Assembly: GCA_002401545.1 (NCBI GenBank)
Contig: NVTJ01000029.1
Location: 9,243-15,038 of the forward strand
Source of the DNA: Alphaproteobacteria bacterium
GTDB lineage: Bacteria; Pseudomonadota; Alphaproteobacteria; Sphingomonadales; Emcibacteraceae
Direction: 5' to 3'
DNA: 5,796 nt
A program made the translations under genes and the position numbers. This document shows, piece after piece, positions 1-5,796 of the stretch (position 1 is its first letter; every line of letters begins with the position of its first letter). Below the pieces are notes generated by a model that was not told the DNA's origin, made no database searches, and saw only the letters and a program-made list of their open reading frames with translations.

Positions 1-55
1 CGTCAATAAGTGAAGCCGTTGGCGCAGATCACAGGTAAAAATTTAAGGAATAGAA

Positions 56-403
56 ATGACCGTAACCATTTTTCATAATCCCAAATGCAGCAAATCACGA
101 CAGACTCTGGCCTTGCTTCAGGAACAGGGCATTACCCCCGTCATTGTTGACTATCTGAAGGATGTGCCCACCGCAAAAACCCTGTCACAGATATTAGAGC
201 TGCTGGGTCTGGAGCCGCGTGAACTGATGCGGCAGAAGGAAGCCGAATATGCTGATTTGGCTTCGCGCGACCTGAACAGGGATCAATTGATACAGGCCAT
301 GGTCGATTTTCCCCGCCTGATTGAACGGCCCATCGTTGTGGCAAATGGCAAGGCGGCCATTGGCCGTCCCCCTGAGGATGTTCTTAAAATTTTGAACCCG
401 TAG
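56..403 (+). CDS. arsC: ArsC/YfgD-family protein, annotated as glutaredoxin-dependent arsenate reductase
   Basis: A 115-residue cytoplasmic thioredoxin-fold protein. Characterised ArsC enzymes of this family reduce arsenate to arsenite through a catalytic cysteine recycled by glutaredoxin. The N-terminus carries the family signature NPKCSKSR (residues 8-15) with the nucleophile at Cys11. The three arginines that bind arsenate in the plasmid R773 enzyme have counterparts at Arg59 (ELMRQKE), Arg91 (RPIVV) and Arg104 (IGRPPE). The protein ends soon after the RPIVV...GRPPE block, so it is shorter than the roughly 140-residue plasmid ArsC. It resembles the E. coli YfgD type (about 119 residues), which it matches closely from memory at RELMRQKE, IQAMVD and RPIVVANGKA. 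The start is supported by AAGGA at 45-49, six bases before the ATG. No arsR, arsB or acr3 is visible nearby, so a role in arsenic resistance is not shown by context. The family assignment is firm; the substrate is not. Confidence 0.85.
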   Translation: MTVTIFHNPKCSKSRQTLALLQEQGITPVIVDYLKDVPTAKTLSQILELLGLEPRELMRQKEAEYADLASRDLNRDQLIQAMVDFPRLIERPIVVANGKAAIGRPPEDVLKILNP

Positions 404-448
404 CCGTCATTCTCACATCACCAATGAAACAGCAGACAGGGGATTTCA

Positions 449-2272
449 ATGTCGCAGAATTCTGCCAGAACCTTATTGAAGGATGTTTTTGGTTATGAGG
501 ATTTCCGGGAAAAGCAGTCTGAAATTATAGCCCGGCTTTTTTCCGGTGAGAATATATTGACCGTAATGCCGACGGGGGCAGGAAAATCACTTTGTTTTCA
601 AATCCCCGCTTTGATGGGGGACGGACTGACTATTGTCATTTCCCCGCTGATTTCCCTGATGCAGAATCAGGTGGAAGCCCTTAAGCTGCTGGGGGTCGAA
701 GCGGCGACAATCAATTCAACCAATTCGCCCGAAGTCAACCGGGGCATTTGGCAGAAAATGCAGGCGGGAACCCTGAAACTGCTTTATCTGTCACCGGAAA
801 AATTAATGACGGAGCGGATGCTGGACGTGGTTCGGGGGCTGAATGTTAATTTCTTTGCCATTGATGAGGCCCATTGCATTTCCCAGTGGGGTGCCGCCTT
901 CCGCCCGGAATATGAAGGTCTTTCCAGGCTTCATAAAATATTCCCCCATGTGCCGATTATCGCCCTGACCGCCACGGCAGATCAGGCCACCAGAGAGCAG
1001 ATTTGTGAAAAGATTTTTTCAGATAATGTCAAAACCTATCTCACCGGCTTTGACCGCCCGAATATCAGTTTGAATGTGGAGATCAAGAACGGCTGGAAAC
1101 AGCAGCTCATGCGATTTTTGAAAAATCGTCAAAATGAGAATGGCATTATCTATTGCCTGTCGCGCAAGAAAACCGAGGAAGCGGCAAATATGCTGGTTGA
1201 AAAGGGTTATAATGCTCTGGTCTATCATGCGGGCATGTCGGGCCAGAGGCGCGAAGAGAACCTGAACCGTTTTATGACGGAACCGGACCTGATTATGGTG
1301 GCGACCATTGCCTTTGGCATGGGCATTGACAAGCCTGATATCCGGTTTGTTTTTCACACCGATCTTCCCGCGTCCCCGGAAGCCTATTATCAGGAAATTG
1401 GCCGGGCCGGGCGTGATGGCCAGCCCGCAGTGGCCCATATGCTGTACGGCATGGATGATATTCGTATGCGCCGCATGTTCATTGATGATGAGGCCGCTGG
1501 TGATGATCATAAGCGGCGGGGGCATCAGCGCCTGAACGCCCTTCTGGCCTATGCGGAAGCCCCGGAGTGCCGGCGGTATTCTTTGCTGCATTATTTTGGT
1601 GATGAACCGGATTTCGAGCGATGCGGTAATTGCGACCTTTGTGATAATCCGAAAGAAACCCTTGATGCCACAGAAACCGGCCAGAAATTCATCTCGGCGA
1701 TTTATCGTACCGGTCAGTATTTTGGCGTGGGCCATATTGTTGATATTCTGACCGGCAAGGTGACGGTGCGCATTGAGCAACTGGGTCACGATGACCTGCC
1801 CACATTTGGTATCGGTAAAGACCTAGGCATCAATGAATGGAAATCCGTGGCCCGGCAACTCATGGCCAGAGGGTTCGTCATTTCAGATATGACCCACGGA
1901 TCGCTGAAGATTAGCGATAAGGGTTTTAAGCTTCTGAAAGGAGAGGCCGATTTCAGATACCGCCCGGATGTTATTTTAAAGAAAGCCCGGATGGCTAAGA
2001 CCAGCAAGGCCAAAAAAGCTATCCCGGACCTGCCCGAAGAAGCTCAGGGCTTATTTCAGGCTCTTAAACGCTACCGTAAGGAAATTGCTGCCGAACGGCA
2101 TGTTCCGGCCTATATTATATTCTCTGACAAGAGCTTGGTTGATATGGCCATAAACCAGCCGGTAACCCTTGATCAGTTCGGTGATATTTACGGAGTTGGC
2201 GCCGGAAAAAAGGAAGAATTTGGTGAAAAATTTATTCAATTTATTTGTGAGAATAAGGAAAACTTATCATGA
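449..2272 (+). CDS. recQ: ATP-dependent DNA helicase RecQ
   Basis: A 607-residue superfamily 2, 3'-to-5' DNA helicase acting in recombination and replication-fork repair. Motifs run in the expected order: motif 0 FGYEDFREKQ (14-23), Walker A PTGAGKS (41-47), motif Ia around ISPLISLMQNQ, DEAH box (139-142) followed by the aromatic-rich loop (143-155), motif III ALTATAD (172-178), motif IV near 233-243, motif V VATIAFGMGIDKP (284-296) and motif VI YYQEIGRAGRDG (313-324). A zinc-binding region follows with Cys374, Cys392, Cys395 and Cys398, then an RQC winged helix (about 410-505), a lysine-rich linker (about 510-525) and a C-terminal HRDC domain (about 530-603). Length and domain set are those of a complete bacterial RecQ. 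The start fits AGGGGA at 438-443, five bases upstream. One oddity is that the loop after DEAH reads CISQWGAAFRPEY where most RecQ proteins have HD in place of AA. The stop overlaps the next gene's ATG by four bases, implying translational coupling. Confidence 0.98.
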   Translation: MSQNSARTLLKDVFGYEDFREKQSEIIARLFSGENILTVMPTGAGKSLCFQIPALMGDGLTIVISPLISLMQNQVEALKLLGVEAATINSTNSPEVNRGIWQKMQAGTLKLLYLSPEKLMTERMLDVVRGLNVNFFAIDEAHCISQWGAAFRPEYEGLSRLHKIFPHVPIIALTATADQATREQICEKIFSDNVKTYLTGFDRPNISLNVEIKNGWKQQLMRFLKNRQNENGIIYCLSRKKTEEAANMLVEKGYNALVYHAGMSGQRREENLNRFMTEPDLIMVATIAFGMGIDKPDIRFVFHTDLPASPEAYYQEIGRAGRDGQPAVAHMLYGMDDIRMRRMFIDDEAAGDDHKRRGHQRLNALLAYAEAPECRRYSLLHYFGDEPDFERCGNCDLCDNPKETLDATETGQKFISAIYRTGQYFGVGHIVDILTGKVTVRIEQLGHDDLPTFGIGKDLGINEWKSVARQLMARGFVISDMTHGSLKISDKGFKLLKGEADFRYRPDVILKKARMAKTSKAKKAIPDLPEEAQGLFQALKRYRKEIAAERHVPAYIIFSDKSLVDMAINQPVTLDQFGDIYGVGAGKKEEFGEKFIQFICENKENLS

Positions 2273-3204
2273 AATCAATCCTTACCATGGTATTTGTCCT
2301 GGGATTTTTCAGCCTGTCTCATGCCACAGAATTCAAATTTGCGAATATAAAGACCGGACAGGAAATTTTGACCGCTGAGGACAATTATTTCAATCGCATG
2401 TCGCCGGCAGAAATTGCCATTCGTACGCTTTCTCAGACAGCAGATAAAACGGTCCGTGATCTGAAGGCACAATATAGGGCCAATGTCCTTGAATGGACGG
2501 ATCAGGAAAAAGATCAAATCACACAGCTTGTGGCGGATAACCGGGAAAGGCTGGACCGGATTAATCATCTTTTGCCCGCCGAAATTATTTTTATCAAGGT
2601 GACGGAGTTAGTGGAGGGGGGGATGCCCCATACAAGGGCAAATGCGATTATCCTGCCTCTATCCGACAAGCCACTTTCAGAAACCCTGTTTTTTCACGAA
2701 TTGTTCCATGTGCTGACCAGAAAACAGAAAACCAGACATAACAGCCTTTATGGCCTGATCGGTTTCCTGCCCTGTGATTTCACGGGTAATGAGGTGATCA
2801 GAGCCATGACCCTGACCAACCCGGACGTGCCCGCCGGGGGATATTATCTGCCGGTGAAGATTGCTGGCAGGCCTTCTGCCATCATGACCTTTCTTCATGC
2901 GGCCAAACCCGCTTTTGACCCGGGTATAGAAGGGGGGTTTGGCGGCCATTTCGGATTTGGTTTGCTGAAAGTCACCGTTGAGGGCGGTAAATGCCGTGTT
3001 GATACGGACACCAACGGCAAAATACAGATTTTAGCCCCGGCGAGCGTGCCGGATTTTTTTGCGGCCATTGGTCAGAACACCAGCTATATCATCCATGCGG
3101 AAGAGGTTCTCGCGGAAAATTTTGTCTTTGCCATAACCGGAAAAGAAGACCTGCCCAATCCCGAAATTCCGGCCCGTCTTAACGCATGGCTTGACGTAAA
3201 ATGA
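2269..3204 (+). CDS. exported HExxH-motif protein, putative zinc metallopeptidase
   Basis: A 311-residue protein that I cannot assign to a named family. The N-terminus is a typical Sec signal peptide: Lys2, a hydrophobic core at 4-16 and a probable signal peptidase I site after Ser-His-Ala19, so the mature protein should be periplasmic or secreted. No lipobox cysteine is present. Residues 143-147 are HELFH inside FFHELFHVLT, a zinc-metallopeptidase HExxH motif in a hydrophobic helix. A second acidic motif, HAEEVLAENF (276-285), provides Glu279 and Glu283 in an ExxxE arrangement like the third zinc ligand of gluzincin peptidases, so HExxH...E is a plausible complete zinc site. Residues 222-231 are a glycine/phenylalanine-rich turn segment, and Cys169 and Cys242 could form a disulfide. 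Its ATG overlaps the recQ stop (ATGA), with AAGGA at 2255-2259 nine bases upstream. Zinc binding and peptidase activity are inferred from motifs only. No partner or substrate is evident, and the link to RecQ may be only transcriptional. Confidence 0.6.
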   Translation: MKSILTMVFVLGFFSLSHATEFKFANIKTGQEILTAEDNYFNRMSPAEIAIRTLSQTADKTVRDLKAQYRANVLEWTDQEKDQITQLVADNRERLDRINHLLPAEIIFIKVTELVEGGMPHTRANAIILPLSDKPLSETLFFHELFHVLTRKQKTRHNSLYGLIGFLPCDFTGNEVIRAMTLTNPDVPAGGYYLPVKIAGRPSAIMTFLHAAKPAFDPGIEGGFGGHFGFGLLKVTVEGGKCRVDTDTNGKIQILAPASVPDFFAAIGQNTSYIIHAEEVLAENFVFAITGKEDLPNPEIPARLNAWLDVK

Positions 3205-3220
3205 GAATGAAACTTCTAAT

Positions 3221-4102
3221 ATGTTGAACAGGTCGCCCCTCTTAATTCCCGCCGCATATATGTTTGCCTATACCATCACCTTTGCCGGGCTATGGGCCTG
3301 TATACGTCATTTATCGAGTGATATTCATCCGTTGGTTCTGGTGTTTTTCAGAACTTTTTTCGGCACGGTTTTTATCCTGCCCGTCTTGCTTAAAACAAGG
3401 TTTCCAGCCTTTAGCTCCGGGCTGTATCCGCTTTATATTCTCAGGGGAATTTTGAATATTGTATCGGTTATGGGCGCCTTTTTCGCGGTCAGCCTTTTAC
3501 CCCTGGCGGATGCGGTGGCATTCAGTTATGCCGCGCCGATTTTTGCCACTATTCTTGCGGTCTTTATCCTGAAAGAGAAAATTGGCAGACACCGGATAAT
3601 TGCTATCCTGATTGCTTTTGCCGGTGTTATGGTTCTGGTTCGTCCCGGCTTTCAGACTTTCAGTGCCGGTATGCTGACGGCCTTGGGTGCCGCAGGATGT
3701 TTTGCGGCAACCCTTATTTGTGTTAAATTGCTGACCCGCCATGACAGTCCCTCTATCGTAAGCCTCATGGCTTTTATCGTCGCCATGCCCATTAGCCTGA
3801 TTGCTGCCCTGTTTTACTGGCAATGGCCATCGGGGGAACAATGGTTTTATATCATACTCATGGGCGTTCTGGCGGCGACGGCCCATATATGCCTGGCCAA
3901 AGCCCTGTCAAAGGCTGACCTGAGCGCGGTGATGCCTATTGACTTTACCCGCATTATATTTGCCGCAATATTGGGCATAACCCTGTTTGGCGATAGTTTT
4001 AATGGTTTGACGTTTTTAGGAGGTGGCATCATTCTGGCCAGCGCTGTTTATGCCGCTCACAGAGAAAGAAAAATATCACAGGCGGAAACAATGAATGTAT
4101 AA
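3221..4102 (+). CDS. EamA/DMT-family transporter, 10 TM
   Basis: A 293-residue inner-membrane protein of the drug/metabolite transporter superfamily (EamA/RhaT-like), which moves small metabolites across the cytoplasmic membrane. About ten hydrophobic segments can be read, roughly at 8-28, 37-57, 72-92, 97-117, 126-142, 149-170, 178-198, 209-229, 236-256 and 263-279, in the usual two five-helix EamA repeats. The family's repeat-1 signature is clear: FFAVSLLPLADAVAFSY (residues 87-103) followed by APIF, then ILKEKIG and an AGVMVLVRPG block ending the repeat. Residues 239-258 (PIDFTRIIFAAILGITLFGD) are the matching repeat-2 element. The short tail (RERKISQ) is basic and probably cytoplasmic. 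The start lies 16 bases after the preceding stop with only a weak ribosome site, so translation may depend on coupling; the next in-frame ATG (residue 14) has no better site. Substrate cannot be predicted from sequence. It forms a tandem pair with the broken paralogue downstream. Confidence 0.93.
   Translation: MLNRSPLLIPAAYMFAYTITFAGLWACIRHLSSDIHPLVLVFFRTFFGTVFILPVLLKTRFPAFSSGLYPLYILRGILNIVSVMGAFFAVSLLPLADAVAFSYAAPIFATILAVFILKEKIGRHRIIAILIAFAGVMVLVRPGFQTFSAGMLTALGAAGCFAATLICVKLLTRHDSPSIVSLMAFIVAMPISLIAALFYWQWPSGEQWFYIILMGVLAATAHICLAKALSKADLSAVMPIDFTRIIFAAILGITLFGDSFNGLTFLGGGIILASAVYAAHRERKISQAETMNV
4080..4086 (+). promoter_or_regulatory. ribosome binding site for the second DMT transporter
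   Basis: AGGCGGA lies eight bases before the ATG at 4095, inside the end of the upstream transporter gene. The alternative in-frame ATG at 4119 is preceded only by A/T-rich sequence with no purine-rich site. This favours 4095 as the start and hence the 8-base overlap between the two transporter genes, an arrangement typical of translationally coupled pairs. Confidence 0.6.
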
Positions 4103-4974
4103 TGTTCAGTCAAATAATATGTTTGGCATAGGCTTTGTTCTTCTTGCCTGTGCGACAATGACTATCTCAGCCCTGCTGATTCGCACCATCGGCAAGGACC
4201 TTGGCAGCTTTGAGGTCGTTCTTATCCGGTGCAGTTTTTCGCTGTTCTATATTCTGGTCCTGAATGTGCGTCGGGGGCCGAAATTATTCATCTCGCCCCG
4301 CCCCATGATGCTTGGCTTCAGGTCACTTGTGCTGGCTGTCGTTGTGCTGGGTAATTTTACGCCATTGTCAATCTGCCCCTTGTGCAGGTTACGTCAGTGC
4401 AATTCACCAAACCTCTGTTTCTGGTTGTTTTGGCGGCCTTGTTTCTGGGAGAAAGAATTCGCCTTCCCCGGACCATCGCCACCCTCTGTGGCTTCATTGG
4501 CATCTTGATCGTGCTCTCAGGCCAGAGGGGACCATAGATCTCGCACAGGTGGCCGTCCTATGCGCCGCCCTGAGTATGGCAATCATTGCGGTTGTGACCA
4601 AGAAACTGATTAAGGACCATTCGACCAATATGATGCTTTTTTATGGCAACCTGCTCATCATCATACTTTGCCTTGGTCCAACTGTTTTATATTGGCAAAT
4701 GCCCAGCCTGTTTCAATTTATGCTCATCGCCGGGTTGGGGTTTACGGCTTATGGCAGTCAGGTTTTTATGGTGCAGGCTTACCGATACGGCGATGTTACC
4801 GTCGTGACGCCTTTCGAATATGTCAGACTTATCTTTGTGGCCATTGCCGGATTTATCATGTTTGGTGAAGTGCCGGACATATGGACAGTCCTTGGGGTCG
4901 GGATTATTTGTGGTGCCACGCTCTTCATTGTCTTACGGGAAGCCCGAAAAAAACAGCGCAAAAAAGAAGTTTAA
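4095..4974 (+). pseudogene. EamA/DMT-family transporter broken by two frameshifts
   Basis: A second drug/metabolite transporter gene spread over three reading frames. It begins at 4095 (MYNVQSNNMFGIGF), stays in that frame to about 4358, continues from about 4358 to 4516 in a second frame (AIVNLPLVQVTSVQF, then TKPLFLVVLAALFLGERI, then GFIGILIVL), and resumes in a third from about 4516 to the TAA at 4972-4974 (LRPEGTIDLAQV onward). Read as one, it gives about 292-293 residues with ten membrane segments, nearly the same length as the upstream transporter, and it aligns without gaps to it around both junctions. Restoring one T in the T4 run at 4355-4358 gives GNFYAIV, matching GAFFAVS in the neighbour. 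Removing one CT from CTCT at 4514-4517 gives IVLRPEG, matching VLVRPG. Left unrepaired, translation from 4095 stops at 4506-4508 after 137 residues. The coding sequence is otherwise intact, so this is either a very recent pseudogene or a pair of sequencing/assembly errors over a working gene. Confidence 0.85.
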
Positions 4975-4975
4975 T

Positions 4976-5005
4976 CTCGACAGAAGCCCTCTGGTGCTGC
5001 AATAT
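4976..5005 (+). promoter_or_regulatory. possible promoter for the HSD10-type dehydrogenase
   Basis: CTCGAC at 4976-4981 and CAATAT at 5000-5005 are separated by 18 bases. They resemble the alphaproteobacterial housekeeping boxes CTTGAC and CTATAT with one mismatch each. Position fits: just after the broken transporter ends and about 45 bases before the dehydrogenase ATG. The -10 element would overlap the inverted repeat at 5002-5025. The match is short and found by eye, so it is tentative. Confidence 0.35.
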
Positions 5006-5025
5006 GTTACCAGACAGTAACATAT
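5002..5025. promoter_or_regulatory. perfect 9-bp inverted repeat, candidate operator
   Basis: ATATGTTAC (5002-5010) and GTAACATAT (5017-5025) are perfect reverse complements around the six-base spacer CAGACA. The 24-bp dyad sits 25 bases before the dehydrogenase ATG and would overlap the -10 box and transcription start of the proposed promoter, a classic position for a repressor site. Its size and symmetry suit a dimeric regulator such as a TetR-family protein, many of which control acyl-CoA catabolism genes. It is A/T-rich and followed by AACCCC with no T tract, so it is not a good intrinsic terminator. The repeat itself is certain; the regulator is not identified. Confidence 0.5.
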
Positions 5026-5050
5026 AACCCCAAACAGAGTGAGCAAGAAT

Positions 5051-5796
5051 ATGGAAATTCAAGGTTTATCAGCCATTGTTACCGGCGGCGCATCGGGACT
5101 TGGTGAAGCCACTGCAAGGCGGCTGGCGAAAGCGGGCGCAAAGGTGACAATTTTTGATATGAACGCAGAGCGCGGCCCAAAGATTGCCGCAGATATTGGC
5201 GGGCATTTTGAAAATGTGGATGTGAGTTCTGCGGATAGTGTAAGCAATGCTCTGGAAGAGAGTGCAGCCCATCACGGGGAAGCCAGAATTCTGATAAATT
5301 GTGCCGGGATTGCCATTGGTGAAAAGACTGTCGGGCGGGATAATATTCCTCATGACCTGGACCGTTTCAAAAAAGTTGTTGAGGTCAACCTGATTGGCAC
5401 CTTCAATGTCATACGTCTGGCAACCGCCCGCATGGCAGGACTTGATCCGCTGGATACAAAAGAGCGCGGCGTTGTGATTAATACAGCCTCTGTCGCCGCC
5501 ATTGAGGGTCAGGTCGGACAGGTCGCTTATTCAGCCTCCAAGGGTGGGATTGTCGGCATGACAATCCCCATTGCCCGCGATTTGGCCGGACTTGGTATCC
5601 GGGTTTGCACCATTGCGCCGGGCCTGTTCCTCACCCCCATGATGGAAGGACTGCCAGAGGAAGTGCAACAGTCCCTTGGGGCTAGCGTGCCTTTTCCGAA
5701 CCGTTTGGGCAGGCCTGATGAATATGCTCATCTTGTCCAGCATATTTGTGAGAATGCCATGTTGAATGGCGAAATTATCCGCCTTGACGGTGCCAT
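5051..5796 (+). CDS. HSD10-type short-chain dehydrogenase (3-hydroxyacyl-CoA / 2-methyl-3-hydroxybutyryl-CoA dehydrogenase), 3' end cut by window
   Basis: An NAD-dependent classical short-chain dehydrogenase, open to the window edge with 248 codons visible. It starts MEIQGLSAIVTGGASGLGEA, giving the Rossmann TGxxxGxG motif at residues 11-18. Asp36 at the end of strand 2 favours NAD over NADP. NCAGIA (83-88) is the NAG-type motif. The catalytic tetrad is Asn113, Ser147, Tyr160 and Lys164 (YSASK). The region from TASVAAIEGQVGQ through GGIVGMTIPIARDL, IAPGLFLTPMM and PFPNRLGRPDEYAHLVQ to LNGEIIRLDGA is nearly that of human HSD17B10 and its bacterial counterparts, which oxidise 2-methyl-3-hydroxybutyryl-CoA in isoleucine breakdown and short 3-hydroxyacyl-CoAs. 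That family is about 255-260 residues, so only some 5-10 residues are missing. The ATG matches the family start; the upstream site (GAGTGAG) is weak, and an in-frame GTG at 5039 is a less likely alternative. It lies 76 bases after the transporter remnant and probably has its own promoter and operator. Confidence 0.93.
   Translation, partial: MEIQGLSAIVTGGASGLGEATARRLAKAGAKVTIFDMNAERGPKIAADIGGHFENVDVSSADSVSNALEESAAHHGEARILINCAGIAIGEKTVGRDNIPHDLDRFKKVVEVNLIGTFNVIRLATARMAGLDPLDTKERGVVINTASVAAIEGQVGQVAYSASKGGIVGMTIPIARDLAGLGIRVCTIAPGLFLTPMMEGLPEEVQQSLGASVPFPNRLGRPDEYAHLVQHICENAMLNGEIIRLDGA

Noticed and set aside
3..38. Possible C-terminal tail of an upstream gene ending TAA at 36-38
   Set aside because: Only 11 codons are visible and other frames also stop early, so there is no evidence that this is coding.
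404..448. Search for a terminator or promoter between the arsC-like gene and recQ
   Set aside because: No hairpin with a T tract and no convincing -35/-10 pair is visible, only the recQ ribosome site.
1019..1789. Long open frame of 256 codons on the minus strand inside recQ
   Set aside because: It lies wholly antisense to well-conserved RecQ motifs, has no recognisable domain and looks like a codon-bias shadow.
4312..4974. Treating the 220-codon frame starting at 4312 as a separate gene
   Set aside because: Its first 60-70 residues are out-of-frame translation of the transporter; only the part from about 4516 is real transporter sequence.
5002..5025. Reading the inverted repeat as an intrinsic terminator for the transporter unit
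   Set aside because: The stem is A/T-rich and is followed by AACCCC, not a run of T.
5059..5353. Minus-strand frames across the start of the dehydrogenase
   Set aside because: They are antisense to strongly conserved short-chain dehydrogenase motifs and have no recognisable content of their own.
1..5796. The window as a novel defence or mobile system built around RecQ and the HExxH protein
   Set aside because: RecQ is a standard housekeeping form with the full RQC and HRDC architecture, neighbours are metabolic or transport genes, and no integrase, transposase, repeats or toxin-like genes are seen.

Overview
The window is a stretch of ordinary bacterial chromosome, with moderate GC (estimated by eye at about 50%). 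It is densely packed and every supported gene lies on the + strand. Codon use, the Gram-negative style signal peptide and the close match of the last gene to the mitochondrial HSD10 type of short-chain dehydrogenase suggest a proteobacterium, most likely a mid-GC alphaproteobacterium. That placement is an inference from protein style, not from a marker gene.

Layout from left to right: an ArsC/YfgD-family thioredoxin-fold protein (56-403); a full-length RecQ helicase (449-2272); an exported protein with an HExxH zinc-protease motif whose start codon overlaps the recQ stop codon (2269-3204); a 10-helix EamA/DMT-family transporter (3221-4102); a second EamA/DMT transporter that overlaps the first by 8 bases but is broken by two frameshifts (4095-4974); a 76-base gap with a perfect 9-bp inverted repeat and a possible promoter; and an HSD10-type 3-hydroxyacyl-CoA dehydrogenase cut by the window end (5051 to beyond 5796).

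Spacings suggest that recQ, the exported protein and the two transporters are co-transcribed: 4-base overlap, 16-base gap, 8-base overlap. The arsC-like gene is 45 bases upstream and may belong to the same unit. The members share no obvious pathway, so this looks like a loose same-strand cluster and not a dedicated system. The dehydrogenase appears to start a new unit under its own control, probably in branched-chain amino acid or fatty acid catabolism.

I found no RNA genes, insertion sequences, CRISPR arrays, attachment sites or convincing intrinsic terminators. Nothing here amounts to a clear new defence or mobile system. The points most worth following up are the uncharacterised exported metalloprotease-like protein coupled to recQ, the doubly frameshifted transporter, and the putative operator before the dehydrogenase.
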